This document shows positions 48,212-57,646 of a stretch of 64,000 bases of DNA, piece after piece. How positions within the stretch are numbered: position 1 is the stretch's first letter; each line of letters starts with the position of its first letter. The DNA lies in contig JAKBBV010000003.1 of the NCBI GenBank assembly GCA_021808285.1, positions 1 through 64,000 of the forward strand, read 5' to 3'. The notes under the pieces were generated by a model. The model was not told where the DNA came from, did not search any database, and saw nothing but the letters and a program-made list of their open reading frames with translations. Source of the stretch: Pseudomonadota bacterium. Lineage in GTDB: Bacteria; Pseudomonadota; Alphaproteobacteria; Caulobacterales; Caulobacteraceae. Position numbers and translations under genes: made by a program.

Positions 48212-49435
48212 TCAGGCCGCCGTCAGGTCTAGTGTCGCTTTGGGGCCAAGACGGTGCCCCAGCTTGTCGCGTTTGGTTTCAAGATAGGCTTTGTTATGCG
48301 GGTTGGTCGCCGCGATCAGGGGAACTTCTTCAATGACGTCCACCCCGTACCGGGTCAGGTCGGCGGTCTTGCGTGGATTATTGGTCAGCAACCGCACCGA
48401 ACTGAGGCCGAGGCTCTTCAGAATCTGAGCTGCGACGCCAAAGTCCCTGAGATCCTCTTCGAAACCGAGGGCGTGGTTCGCCTCCACCGTATCGAGGCCT
48501 TCGTCCTGGAGCGAATAGGCGCGTATCTTGTTCAACAGGCCAACCCCCCTGCCCTCATGGCCGCGAACATAGATGACCGCGCCGTTGCCGCTATCGCTGA
48601 CCGCCTGCAACGACGCCTGAAGCTGGCTACCGCAGTCACAGCGCAGGGAGCCCAGCGCGTCCCCGGTCAGGCATTCGGAGTGCACGCGCACGAGGGCCCC
48701 GGGGGACAGCGGCCCCCTGACCAGGGCCAGATGCTCGACGCCATCCAGCCGGCTTCGGAAAGCCCGGACTTCAAGCGCCTCCCCCCCAAACCGGGATGGC
48801 AGGCGCGCGCGGGCCGCCTCCTCGACCAGGGATTCATGGGCGGTGCGGAATGCCGCCAGTTCTGCGATCGAATAGATCGGAATGCCGTGCTCGGCCGAGA
48901 AGCGTTCGAGGTCAGGCAACCGCGCCATCTCCCCGTCATCGCGCATGATCTCGCAGATCACGGCGGCGGGTCGCAATCCCGCCAGCCGGGCCAGATCCAC
49001 CGAGCCCTCCGTGTGACCAGCGCGAACGAGCACCCCTCCGTCGACCGCGCGAAGGGGAAAAATATGACCAGGAGAGACGAGGTCAGCAGGCGTCGCGTCT
49101 GGGGCGACGGCCGCGGCGATGGTGCGGGCTCGGTCAAAGGCCGAGATCCCGGTGGTGACGCCGTCTCGCGCCTCGATGGAAACCGTGAAGGCGGTCTGCC
49201 GCGGACTGGTATTGCGATCCGCCATCGGCGCGAGGCCCAGGCGATCGACCAGCGGCCCCTCCAACGCCAGGCAGATCAGCCCCCGGCCATATCGGGCCAT
49301 GAAGTTGACCTGGTCGGGCGTGGCGTGCTCCGCCGCGATCACGAGGTCGCCCTCGTTTTCTCTGGCTTCGTCATCGACGAGGATGATCATCTCGCCCGCC
49401 TTCAGGCGTTCGAGGGCGTCAGATATCCGCGACAT
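48212..49435 (-). CDS. ribBA: Bifunctional DHBP synthase/GTP cyclohydrolase II
   Basis: A 407-residue fusion. Residues about 1-200 are RibB (D-D-E-A-R-E-N-E-G-D, G-H-I-F-P-L-R, R-A-G-H-T-E-G), which makes 3,4-dihydroxy-2-butanone 4-phosphate. Residues about 205-400 are RibA with its three zinc Cys in H-S-E-C-L-T-G-D and R-C-D-C-G, and G-H-E-G-R-G-V-G-L. Both halves look complete. The ATG at 49435 (M-S-R-I-S-D-A-L) overlaps the end of ribE by 34 bases, and the longer track start lies inside ribE. It supplies both precursors of the pathway. Confidence 0.96.
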   Translation of the reverse strand: MSRISDALERLKAGEMIILVDDEARENEGDLVIAAEHATPDQVNFMARYGRGLICLALEGPLVDRLGLAPMADRNTSPRQTAFTVSIEARDGVTTGISAFDRARTIAAAVAPDATPADLVSPGHIFPLRAVDGGVLVRAGHTEGSVDLARLAGLRPAAVICEIMRDDGEMARLPDLERFSAEHGIPIYSIAELAAFRTAHESLVEEAARARLPSRFGGEALEVRAFRSRLDGVEHLALVRGPLSPGALVRVHSECLTGDALGSLRCDCGSQLQASLQAVSDSGNGAVIYVRGHEGRGVGLLNKIRAYSLQDEGLDTVEANHALGFEEDLRDFGVAAQILKSLGLSSVRLLTNNPRKTADLTRYGVDVIEEVPLIAATNPHNKAYLETKRDKLGHRLGPKATLDLTAA

Positions 49436-50028
49436 AGCTGCTCCACATATTTGGCGAAGACGTCGACCTCGACATTGATCTGCGCACCCAGGGCGAGGTC
49501 GCCTAGGTGGGTGTGGTCCCAGGTGTGGGGTATGAGCGTCAGTTCGATCTCGAAAACGCCGTCCGGACGGTCCGGTTCGCCAACTCGATTGAGGGTCAGG
49601 CTGATCCCGTCCAAGGCAATGGACCCTTTCTCGACGCAATACCGGCGAAGCGCAGCGGGCGCTCGAAGCACCATGCGCCGGGCGGGCGGCTCCTCGATCA
49701 CTGCGACCAAGGTCGCCCGGCCATCCACGTGGCCCTGGACGAGATGCCCTGAAAGACGCGTCTCAAGCGTCACAGCCCGCTCAAGATTGACCTTCGATCC
49801 GACCACGAGGTCGCCGAGATTGGAGCGCGCCAGGGTTTCGCGACTGACGAACACCTCCATCCGTCCGGTGTCGTCGGAAAAGGTCACGGTGAGACACACG
49901 CCGTTCACCGCGACGCTCTCGCCCAGGGCGAGGTCGGCGAAGCCCGTCATGATCGAGAGCTGACGATCCCCCTGTCCTGGGGTGACCGCCGCGACGCCGC
50001 CAACTCTTTCGATGATCCCGGAAAACAT
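49402..50028 (-). CDS. ribE: Riboflavin synthase, alpha subunit
   Basis: A 208-residue enzyme that dismutates two lumazines to riboflavin. It consists of two similar barrels of about 95 residues. It begins M-F-S-G-I-I-E-R-V-G, with G-E-S-V-A-V-N-G-V-C-L-T-V and the second-repeat counterpart G-S-I-A-L-D-G-I-S-L-T-L, and G-H-L-V-Q-G-H-V-D between them. It follows the ribD stop after five bases and overlaps ribBA. The gene is often called ribC or ribE depending on species. Confidence 0.96.
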   Translation of the reverse strand: MFSGIIERVGGVAAVTPGQGDRQLSIMTGFADLALGESVAVNGVCLTVTFSDDTGRMEVFVSRETLARSNLGDLVVGSKVNLERAVTLETRLSGHLVQGHVDGRATLVAVIEEPPARRMVLRAPAALRRYCVEKGSIALDGISLTLNRVGEPDRPDGVFEIELTLIPHTWDHTHLGDLALGAQINVEVDVFAKYVEQLCRGYLTPSNA

Positions 50029-50033
50029 GGTCT

Positions 50034-51071
50034 TCAGTTCGCTCCGCGCGCGATGATCTCGACCCGGTCGGGTTCGCCCGTCCCGGCGCCTTGCCGGATC
50101 AGGACCTGCTCATCCCACAAACCGCGCGCCAGAAACGCCTCGCTGACTGTCGGACCGGCCTCGATCAGGGCCTCCAGGACCCCGCGGTCGGCGAAGGCCG
50201 CGAGCAGCGCGTCAATGTCGCCCGCCACCATGGGGTCGAAGCCCCTCGCCCGTGCGGCCTCCAGATAGGAAGACGGCGTGCGGCCCCGCCGATCGAGAAT
50301 GCCCAGCATACGGCGCTTGCCGGGATGGTCAGCGACCCGGCGAACCGTGAATTCTGGGCGATCCGCGAGGATCGTGCCGGACCCCGTGATCAGGCCGTCA
50401 GCTCTTCGCCGCAGGCGATGGGCGAGCTCCAATGACGCCTCAGAGGTGAAGGTCTTGAGGCCCTGCGGCGGGACCATGCCGCCGACGCGATCGAAGGCCC
50501 GCTTGACGGTCAGGAAGGGGCGCCGCCTTAGGCTCCAAACGGCGAAAGGCGCGATCAGACGGGCGGCCTGGGCGGCCAGCTCCTCACCGGGCCGCCCCAG
50601 GGTCTCGATCCGGCGCACTCGAAGTCCCGCAGCGGCAAGGCGCCTCGCCCCGCCGCCGGCCACCCGCGGGTTGGGATCCAATGCGCCGATCCACACCTCC
50701 TGGGCCCCACTCGCCAGAATCGCTTCGACGCACGGGGGCGTCCGGCCATGGTGATTGCAGGGCTCAAGCGTGACCACGACGGTGTGAATCCTATCGGCCA
50801 GACCCGCTGCCCTCACCTTCGACAGCGCGGCGGCCTCGGCATGGTCCTGGCCGGCCTTTTCGTGGGCGGCGACGGCCAACTCCCGGCCAGTCGCATCCAG
50901 GATCACACAGCCGACGGCAGGGTTGGGGGCCGTGGCTCCGGCAAAGGCTTCAGCTTCGGATAGGGCCCGCGCGAAGGCCGCCAGGATCGGATCCGGTCCG
51001 ATTGCGGACGGCGGCGTCAGGCCCCGTCGATCCAAGGGCGCCCGGCCAAGAAGGGGACCTGCGGTTGTCAT
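50034..51071 (-). CDS. ribD: Riboflavin deaminase/reductase
   Basis: A 345-residue bifunctional enzyme. The N-terminal deaminase (residues about 25-145) has the zinc sites H-A-E-A-A-A-L and P-C-N-H-H-G-R-T-P-P-C. The C-terminal reductase (about residue 150 onward) has R-P-F-L-T-V-K-R-A-F-D and L-I-E-A-G-P-T-V-S-E-A-F-L. The ATG at 51071 is used. The track start is a TTG ten codons upstream. It is first in the riboflavin operon, and the short gap to the divergent GntR gene leaves no room for an FMN riboswitch. Confidence 0.95.
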   Translation of the reverse strand: MTTAGPLLGRAPLDRRGLTPPSAIGPDPILAAFARALSEAEAFAGATAPNPAVGCVILDATGRELAVAAHEKAGQDHAEAAALSKVRAAGLADRIHTVVVTLEPCNHHGRTPPCVEAILASGAQEVWIGALDPNPRVAGGGARRLAAAGLRVRRIETLGRPGEELAAQAARLIAPFAVWSLRRRPFLTVKRAFDRVGGMVPPQGLKTFTSEASLELAHRLRRRADGLITGSGTILADRPEFTVRRVADHPGKRRMLGILDRRGRTPSSYLEAARARGFDPMVAGDIDALLAAFADRGVLEALIEAGPTVSEAFLARGLWDEQVLIRQGAGTGEPDRVEIIARGAN

Positions 51072-51130
51072 CGCGGTCGCTGTAGAGCCAAACTGGAACA
51101 AGTCCCAAGCTGAACCCAGCCCGAGGCCAT

Positions 51131-51142
51131 CTTACATGTTAG
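51131..51142. promoter_or_regulatory. Imperfect palindrome in the ribD/GntR gap
   Basis: CTTACATGTTAG has 10 of 12 bases in symmetric pairs and lies in the 101-bp divergent gap, 31 bp from the regulator start. It could be an autoregulatory site for the FadR-type protein. The evidence is only symmetry and position. Confidence 0.3.
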
Positions 51143-51172
51143 AGTTCGAGCTCACCTCATGACCCACGCGCG

Positions 51173-51877
51173 ATGAACCTCAACGCCCCCACGACCAACC
51201 GGATGAAAGGTCCCGCCAACGCCGTGGCCCCCGACGGGGCGTGGTCGGATGGACTGCAGAAGGCGCGTGTCTACGAGCAGATGCTGCTGGACATCATTCT
51301 GGGCGATCTCAAGCCCATGGCGGTCCTGGATGAGAAGGCGTTGGCTGTGAGCTACGCCGCGGGGGTCGCTGGCGTGCGCGAGGCCCTCAATCGTCTCGCT
51401 CTCGAAGGCATGGTCATTCGCCGGCCACGCGTGGGCACTATCGTCGCCCCTCTGGATATCGCCGAGGTGGAGAACGCCTTCGAGGTTCGTCACATGCTGG
51501 AGGCGCGCACCGCGGCTCTAGCCGCGCGGAACGCGCGCCCGGAGGACATCGTCGCCGTGCTCACAGCCTTTGACGACGCTGAGGCCGCCATCGCCGAATC
51601 GGACTTTCGCCGCATGCTGATGATGGACCGCGCCTTCCATCGCGCGGTGGCCATGGCGACCAACAATCCCACGCTCGCGCGATTCATCGTCTCGCTACAG
51701 AACGTGGCGACTCGCTTCTGGATCTGGCGGATGGAACAACAGAGTCCAGAGGAGCAGATGCGCGACGTGGCCCTTCACCGCGCCCTGGCCCAAGCCATCG
51801 CCGACCGAGACCCGGCAGCGGCCGAGGCCGCCGCCGCCAAGCTCGTGGGAGACCCGCCAAGCGCGTATAGGGATTGA
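51173..51877 (+). CDS. GntR family regulator, FadR/FCD type
   Basis: A 234-residue regulator. The winged helix occupies about residues 30-95 (Y-E-Q-M-L-L-D-I-I-L-G-D-L, then V-R-E-A-L-N-R-L-A-L-E-G-M-V and R-R-P-R-V-G-T-I-V). The all-helical FCD ligand domain follows (about residues 105-225), with likely metal-ligand positions in D-R-A-F-H-R-A and A-L-H-R-A-L-A-Q-A-I. Members respond to small organic acids. It is divergent from ribD with no obvious link to flavin synthesis, and its target is unknown. Confidence 0.88.
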   Translation: MNLNAPTTNRMKGPANAVAPDGAWSDGLQKARVYEQMLLDIILGDLKPMAVLDEKALAVSYAAGVAGVREALNRLALEGMVIRRPRVGTIVAPLDIAEVENAFEVRHMLEARTAALAARNARPEDIVAVLTAFDDAEAAIAESDFRRMLMMDRAFHRAVAMATNNPTLARFIVSLQNVATRFWIWRMEQQSPEEQMRDVALHRALAQAIADRDPAAAEAAAAKLVGDPPSAYRD

Positions 51878-51958
51878 ATTGAGTCGTCGCCCTCCTCGTG
51901 CGTCGGGTCCTATTCCGGTTCACCCTCTCACCGTCGCCGTCGATGGAGGTCGGACAAC

Positions 51959-52696
51959 ATGGTCGTAAGACGCCGGTTTCCCTGGCGCCCTGCCGGGTCG
52001 GCAAGGGGGCATGCCAGCCGCCGCCGCACGATCGCACCACGACCCCCGCTTCGGCGCGGATTGCGCGGCCTGGCGCCGATTAGCCTGATCCTCGGCCTGG
52101 TCTTGGCGAATGCGGCCTGCTCCGCCCCCAATCCGGATCCGGCCGCCGCGCCGGGCGGGCACTACGAGCTTGACCCCGCCCATGCCAGCGTCACGGCCCG
52201 CGTTCTGCACATGGGGCTCAGCCGGTACACTCTGCGCTTCGACAAGCTGGCGGCTTCCTATGACTACGATCCTGCTCAGCCTGAGGCGACGCGGGTCACG
52301 GCGACGATTGAGGCCCGGTCCCTGGACACGGGGGACAAGGCGGACAGCGCCCGGTTCTCAGATTTGTTTCTCGACGCGGACGCCCATCCGATCATCCGTT
52401 TCGTCTCCACCGGGATGACCCGATCGGACCCGGATCATGGCAAGCTCGACGGCCTCTTGACCCTCGCGGGCGTGACGCGACCGATCAGCCTGGATGTCAC
52501 CTATAACGGAACTGAAGCGGAGATCGTGGGCGGCAGACGGATGGGCTTTTCCGCCCGGGCGACGATCCGACGCTCGGACTTCGGCGCAGCGCCGCTTCGA
52601 GCCTTCGTCGGGAACGAGGTCGATCTGGATCTGGAGTTGGAATTCGTCCGCCGGGGCGACGCCGCGCCCGCGCCCGCGCCCGTCGACGGCTCCTGA
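51959..52696 (+). CDS. YceI family periplasmic protein
   Basis: A 245-residue protein with a long basic N-terminus followed by a hydrophobic segment and A-N-A-A-C-S, which may be a lipoprotein signal although the -3 residue is unusual. The YceI lipocalin-like barrel starts H-Y-E-L-D-P-A-H-A-S-V and ends L-D-L-E-L-E-F. A-R-F-S-D-L-F-L-D-A-D and F-V-S-T-G-M are family blocks. Members bind isoprenoid quinone-like lipids. The true start may be nearer the hydrophobic segment. Confidence 0.85.
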   Translation: MVVRRRFPWRPAGSARGHASRRRTIAPRPPLRRGLRGLAPISLILGLVLANAACSAPNPDPAAAPGGHYELDPAHASVTARVLHMGLSRYTLRFDKLAASYDYDPAQPEATRVTATIEARSLDTGDKADSARFSDLFLDADAHPIIRFVSTGMTRSDPDHGKLDGLLTLAGVTRPISLDVTYNGTEAEIVGGRRMGFSARATIRRSDFGAAPLRAFVGNEVDLDLELEFVRRGDAAPAPAPVDGS

Positions 52697-52767
52697 CCCC
52701 GGGGGATGGCGGGCGCAAGGGTGTTCGGTCTAGGTTTGATGTCTGACGTGCAGGATGGGGACTGAAG

Positions 52768-55700
52768 ATGAACGGGCAAGCGGTTCGCAAGGGACGGCGG
52801 CAGGCGCTGATGGAGGCCGCCGGCGCGACCCTCGCCCTGCTCTGCCTGGCTCCGGCCGCAGCGGCCCATGCTGATGCAACCGCCACGCCCGCAACCGCCT
52901 ACGATGAGATGCGCTGGCGGCTCGTGGGCCCGTTCCGAGGCGGGTGGGCGACCATGGCGGTGGGAGTTCCGACGCGGCCCGACACCTTCTATTTCGGCGG
53001 CGCGGGCGGCGGCGTCTGGCGTACGGACGACGCCGGACGGACGTGGCGGTCCCTGTTCGACCAGGGCGGCGCCGCCAGCATCGGCGCCCTTGCCGTCGCG
53101 CCAAGCGATCCGAACACACTCTATGTCGGGGCCGGCCAACCCGAGCCGCGCTACGACGTCACCGCTGGCGAAGGCGTCTACAAGTCCAACGACGGCGGTC
53201 GCACCTGGACATCGCTCGGTCTGGCGGCGACCAAATATATCGGTCGCATCTGGGTCGATCCGAGGAGCGCCGACACCGTCCTCGTCGCGGCTCAGGGACA
53301 CTTCTTCGGGCCCAACCCCGAGCGGGGAGTCTATCGATCCGTCGACGGCGGCAAGACCTGGGCCCAGACTCTCAAGATCGACGACGACACGGGCGTTCAG
53401 GACCTGGCCAGCGATCCGGCCGACCCCGATGTGATTTTCGCCGCCGCCTGGCAGGTCCGGCAGTATCCCTGGCAGAGCTATTTCACTCCCGCCGCGGGAA
53501 TGGAAAGCGCCATCTACAAATCGACCGACGGCGGACGAAGCTGGACCAAGCTGGCCGGCGGGGGCTGGCCTGGCGGCTCTCTGGGACGCATCGGACTTGC
53601 CGCAGCCCGCCTCGCCAATGGCCAGACCCGGGTCTACGCGGACATCGACTCGGAGACGGCAGGGGGGCTCTGGCGATCTGACGATGGCGGCGCCCATTGG
53701 TCCCGCGTCAATCCGACCCGGGCGTTCACCAGCTACTACGCCAGTCGCCTGACCGTGGCGCCGGATGACCCCGACACCGTCTATACAGTCGGTCAATCGA
53801 TCCGCCGCTGCACGCAGGGCGGAGCCGTGTGCACGATCATTCGCGGCTCGCCCGGCGGCGACGACTATCATTTCATCTGGATCAACCCGCTTCACCCCGA
53901 CCACATCATCACCGGGAGCGACCAGGGCGCAGCGGTGAGCGTCGATGGCTGGAAGACCTGGTCGAGCTGGTACAATCAACCCACCGGGCAGTTCTATCAC
54001 CTCGCCGCGGACAACAGCTTCCCTTACCGGATCTATTCCGGCCAACAGGACAGCGGCACAGTCGGCATCGCCAGCCGCACCGACTACGGCGGACCGGGAA
54101 TCCGGGACTGGCGGCCGGTCGGCGGAGATGAACGGGATTTCGACATCCCGGACCCGACGGATCCGGCGATCGTCTACACTTCGGGGCTCGGCGGCCGGGT
54201 CAGCCGCTTCGACGGCCATACCGGCGACGTTTCCGATATCTCGCCCTGGCCCGTTTCAACCTACGGCAAACGTCCCACCAGGGTGCCCCACCACTTCAAC
54301 TGGGTCATGCCCCTCGTCCTCTCCCGAACCGGGCCAACCACGCTCTACGCCGGCGGCGAGGCCCTGTTCGCCAGCAGCGATGGCGGCCGCAACTGGATAA
54401 CCATCGGCGATGATCTTGTGGGCAAGGCGCCTGGCGCGCGGGACTGCGAGGGCCAGCCGACCCCGGAGGAGGCCAAGGACTGCGGCTACGGCACGATAAC
54501 GGCGATCGAGCCCTCGGCGCGGCACGCAGGGGAAATCTGGGTGGGAACGGACGATGGGCTGATCCAATTGACCCGCGACGGGGGCGCTCATTGGGTCAAT
54601 GTGACGCCGCCCGGTCTCAAGCCCTGGACCCGAATCGACTCGCTTGATGTATCCCAACTCGCCGACGGGGTGGCCTATGTGGCCGCTGACGCCCAGCGGC
54701 TGGATGATTTCGAGCCTCATATCTGGCGGACCCAGGACTACGGCGCGACCTGGACGCAAATCGGCGGGGGGCTGCCGGCGGGACATTTCATCAGCGCCAT
54801 TCGAGCCGACCCCAAAAAGGCAGGCCTCCTCTATGCTGGCTCGGATCAGACGGTCATGGTCTCGTTCGACGATGGCGCACATTGGGGATCCTTACGGCAG
54901 AACCTTCCCACGGCCTGGGTGCGCGATCTTCTCGTGCACGGCGATGATCTGATCGCGGCGACGCAGGGTCGAGCGATCTGGGTCATGGATGATCTCGGCG
55001 CACTTCGCCAAATCGAGCCCGGGACCGCCAGCGCCCAGGTGAGCCTGCTCCAACCCGCGCCGGCCCTGCGCTGGCGAGGCGACAATAACAAGGACACCCC
55101 TCCTCCGCCCGAAACGCCGCTCGGTGAGAACCCGCCGGCCGGCGCGGTCATCGACTATGTTCTGGGCCCGGCGACGAGGGGACCGGTGACGCTGGAGATC
55201 CGCGACGCTTCGGGAGCGCTCGTCCGTCGTTTCTCCAGCGACAGCCCACCCGATCCGGCCAAGGGCGACATCTATTTCCAGAAGGGCTGGACCCGGCCCG
55301 ACGCGCGGCTCTCCGCCGAACCCGGCGCCCATCGCTTTATCTGGAACCTGCGCTATCCGCGTCCCCGCGCCGTTCACTACGATTACGCCATGGGGATCAC
55401 GTGGCGGGAAGGCACATATCTGACGCCGCAGGGTCCCATGGCGCTCCCAGGCGCCTACACGGTGACGCTCAAGGCGGATGGCCTCAGCCGGACTGAGCCT
55501 CTGCAGGTGACGATGGACCCGCGCGAGCGGGTCCCGTTGGCGGACCTCAAGGCCGGCCTCGATTATTCGCGCCAGATCGTTGCGGCGCTGGAGACGACAT
55601 GGCGCGGGGCCGGTGAAACGGGACCGGTCAGGTCGCAGATCGAGGCGCTGACGCAGAAGCTGAAAGGCCCCGACAACACGACGCTCGCGGAAAGGGCGCA

Positions 55701-56007
55701 GGCCATCGCCGCGGCGCTCGGCGCGCCCTCGGAGCCGGACAGTTTTGACAGCCTGGATTCAGCGCTCGTCTATCTGGAGGTGGCCGCTGAGGGCGCGGAC
55801 GCGCCGCCGACCGGGCCGCAGAAGGCTGTCCTCGCCGACCTCCTGACCAAGCTGTCGGCGCGAGAGGCCCGCTGGACACAGATCGAGACGACGGGGATTC
55901 CTCAACTGAATGCGGCTCTGGTCTCAGCCCATCTGCCGGTGGTGACGGTTCCGGGGGATGCCGCGTTCAAAACGGACGACGAGGATAATGGCGTCGACCT
56001 GCCCTGA
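52768..56007 (+). CDS. Large exported BNR/Asp-box repeat protein (sortilin/GH74-like propeller)
   Basis: A 1079-residue protein with a signal peptide ending A-A-A-H-A. Most of it is repeated propeller strands with Asp-box motifs such as S-N-D-G-G-R-T-W, S-V-D-G-G-K-T-W, S-T-D-G-G-R-S-W, S-S-D-G-G-R-N-W and F-D-D-G-A-H-W. From about residue 790 a FlgD-like Ig segment (G-P-V-T-L-E-I-R-D-A-S-G) and a helical C-terminus follow. Such proteins are often called glycosyl hydrolases on weak similarity to GH74, and no catalytic pair is evident here. The M28 peptidase gene begins 22 bp later, suggesting joint function in the periplasm or outside the cell. Confidence 0.86.
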   Translation: MNGQAVRKGRRQALMEAAGATLALLCLAPAAAAHADATATPATAYDEMRWRLVGPFRGGWATMAVGVPTRPDTFYFGGAGGGVWRTDDAGRTWRSLFDQGGAASIGALAVAPSDPNTLYVGAGQPEPRYDVTAGEGVYKSNDGGRTWTSLGLAATKYIGRIWVDPRSADTVLVAAQGHFFGPNPERGVYRSVDGGKTWAQTLKIDDDTGVQDLASDPADPDVIFAAAWQVRQYPWQSYFTPAAGMESAIYKSTDGGRSWTKLAGGGWPGGSLGRIGLAAARLANGQTRVYADIDSETAGGLWRSDDGGAHWSRVNPTRAFTSYYASRLTVAPDDPDTVYTVGQSIRRCTQGGAVCTIIRGSPGGDDYHFIWINPLHPDHIITGSDQGAAVSVDGWKTWSSWYNQPTGQFYHLAADNSFPYRIYSGQQDSGTVGIASRTDYGGPGIRDWRPVGGDERDFDIPDPTDPAIVYTSGLGGRVSRFDGHTGDVSDISPWPVSTYGKRPTRVPHHFNWVMPLVLSRTGPTTLYAGGEALFASSDGGRNWITIGDDLVGKAPGARDCEGQPTPEEAKDCGYGTITAIEPSARHAGEIWVGTDDGLIQLTRDGGAHWVNVTPPGLKPWTRIDSLDVSQLADGVAYVAADAQRLDDFEPHIWRTQDYGATWTQIGGGLPAGHFISAIRADPKKAGLLYAGSDQTVMVSFDDGAHWGSLRQNLPTAWVRDLLVHGDDLIAATQGRAIWVMDDLGALRQIEPGTASAQVSLLQPAPALRWRGDNNKDTPPPPETPLGENPPAGAVIDYVLGPATRGPVTLEIRDASGALVRRFSSDSPPDPAKGDIYFQKGWTRPDARLSAEPGAHRFIWNLRYPRPRAVHYDYAMGITWREGTYLTPQGPMALPGAYTVTLKADGLSRTEPLQVTMDPRERVPLADLKAGLDYSRQIVAALETTWRGAGETGPVRSQIEALTQKLKGPDNTTLAERAQAIAAALGAPSEPDSFDSLDSALVYLEVAAEGADAPPTGPQKAVLADLLTKLSAREARWTQIETTGIPQLNAALVSAHLPVVTVPGDAAFKTDDEDNGVDLP

Positions 56008-56029
56008 CCCATCTGATTGGAGCTATCGC

Positions 56030-57619
56030 ATGAGCCGCACCCTGATCCTGGCGCTGGGTCTGATCGGCCTCGCGGCTTCGGCCCATGCCCAGACCAGCGG
56101 GTCCAGGGCCCACCGTTGGTGGGAGGACATCCGCATTCTCGCCAGCGATCATATGCAGGGCCGCCTGACCGGGACGGTCGGATATGACCGCGCCGCCGCC
56201 TTCGTGATCGAGCGGTTCCAGGGCATCAACCTGATCCCGCAGGGCGACTCCCACACCTTCCTGCAGGAGGTCCCGTTCGAGACCCAGAGCATCGACCAGC
56301 AGGCCTCGCGGGCCGAGCTGACGTCAGCCCGTGGCGCGACCACCCGTCTACAGGTCGGAGAAGACATGCTGATTTCCGCCGGCGGCGGGCCGCGGGCCTT
56401 GAAATATGAAGCCCCACTGGTCTTCGCCGGGTACGGCCTTCACCTGCCTCAGCTGGGATATGACGATTTCAAGGGCCTGGATGTGCGAGGACGCATCGTG
56501 GTCGTCATCTCTGGCGGCCCAGCGAATCTGCCAGGCCCGGCCAAGGCCGCCGCGCGATCCGAGCGCCTGAAATTCCTGGGTCAGGCCGGCGCCGCCGGCC
56601 TCATCACCCTGACCACGCCCCAACAGGTCGAAATCCCCTGGCCGCGTCTGAAGCTGCTCGCGTCGCAGACGGGGATGTACCTTGCCGACGCCAAACTGAG
56701 GGACACGCCGGACGGGCTCTTCTCAGCCACGGTGAACCCTCAAAAGGCCGCGCTTCTGTTCGCCGGGTCCGACCAGAGCTTCGACACATTGGCGCGACTC
56801 GCCGACGCTTCGGCCCCCGTGCCGACATTCCCGCTGCCACAGCATCTCAGGGTCAGCGTCGCGGCGACGCGCGGGCGCATCCAGTCACCCAATCTGGTGG
56901 CCAAGCTGGAAGGCGCCGATCCGACTCTTAAGCGGGAATATGTGGTCGTCTCGGCCCACCTGGACCATCTTGGCGTCGGCCGGCCGATCCACGGCGATCC
57001 GATCTATCACGGCGCCATGGACGACGGATCGGGCGTCGCCAGCGTTCTGGACATCGCGCGCCATCTCAGCCTTGGTCCGCGTCCCAAGCGCTCGATCCTG
57101 TTTGTTCTATTCACCGGAGAGGAGAAAGGGCTGTTGGGGTCTCACTATTTCGCAGAGCGCCCGACGGTCCCTAGGGACGCCATCGTCGCCGACCTCAATA
57201 TGGACATGCCCCTTCCCCTCTGGCCGCTTCATTCGGTGATCGCTCAGGGAGACAAGGAGAGCACACTCGGCGCTGTGGCCGCCAAGGTCGCGCAGGAACA
57301 GACCCTCGTCCTCCTGGCCGACCCTGTCCCCGACCGGAACAGCTTCGTGCGCACCGATCAGTTCAGTTTTGTCCGCGCGGGCATACCCGCCTTGGCCTTC
57401 AAGTTTGGCTTCCCCAGGGGCTCACGCGAGTTCGAGATCGAGCATGCCTGGCGGGCGAACCGCTATCACTCGCCGCTGGACAACATTACCCAGCCTGGCG
57501 TGCTGCCCGCCGAAGCGGTCAAGCTGGATGACTTTATCGCCGACATCGCGGTGCGGGCCGCCGATGATCCCGCGCGTCCAGCCTGGCTGCCGACCAGCAT
57601 CTTCCGGGCAGGTTCCTGA
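56030..57619 (+). CDS. M28 family metallopeptidase, exported
   Basis: A 529-residue zinc aminopeptidase-like protein with signal peptide M-S-R-T-L-I-L-A-L ending A-H-A-Q. Metal-binding residues are His in S-A-H-L-D-H-L, Asp in G-A-M-D-D-G-S-G, catalytic Glu in F-T-G-E-E-K-G, Asp in N-L-D-M-type N-M-D-M and His in N-R-Y-H-S-P-L-D. A PA-type insert lies between about residues 120 and 290. The ATG at 56030 (GGAG upstream) is preferred to the track start inside the previous gene. It is co-transcribed with the BNR-repeat protein. Confidence 0.92.
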   Translation: MSRTLILALGLIGLAASAHAQTSGSRAHRWWEDIRILASDHMQGRLTGTVGYDRAAAFVIERFQGINLIPQGDSHTFLQEVPFETQSIDQQASRAELTSARGATTRLQVGEDMLISAGGGPRALKYEAPLVFAGYGLHLPQLGYDDFKGLDVRGRIVVVISGGPANLPGPAKAAARSERLKFLGQAGAAGLITLTTPQQVEIPWPRLKLLASQTGMYLADAKLRDTPDGLFSATVNPQKAALLFAGSDQSFDTLARLADASAPVPTFPLPQHLRVSVAATRGRIQSPNLVAKLEGADPTLKREYVVVSAHLDHLGVGRPIHGDPIYHGAMDDGSGVASVLDIARHLSLGPRPKRSILFVLFTGEEKGLLGSHYFAERPTVPRDAIVADLNMDMPLPLWPLHSVIAQGDKESTLGAVAAKVAQEQTLVLLADPVPDRNSFVRTDQFSFVRAGIPALAFKFGFPRGSREFEIEHAWRANRYHSPLDNITQPGVLPAEAVKLDDFIADIAVRAADDPARPAWLPTSIFRAGS

Positions 57620-57630
57620 GGAACAGGGGG

Positions 57631-57646
57631 GGCTGAGACTTCAGCC
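57631..57646. terminator. Short hairpin between convergent genes
   Basis: GGCTGA pairs with TCAGCC around GACT, overlapping the epmB stop and lying 12 bp after the M28 peptidase stop. It is a modest six-base-pair stem, so its role as a terminator is uncertain. Confidence 0.35.

Noticed and set aside
51072-51172. FMN riboswitch upstream of ribD
   Set aside because: The gap is only about 100 bp and lacks the conserved RFN-element segments.
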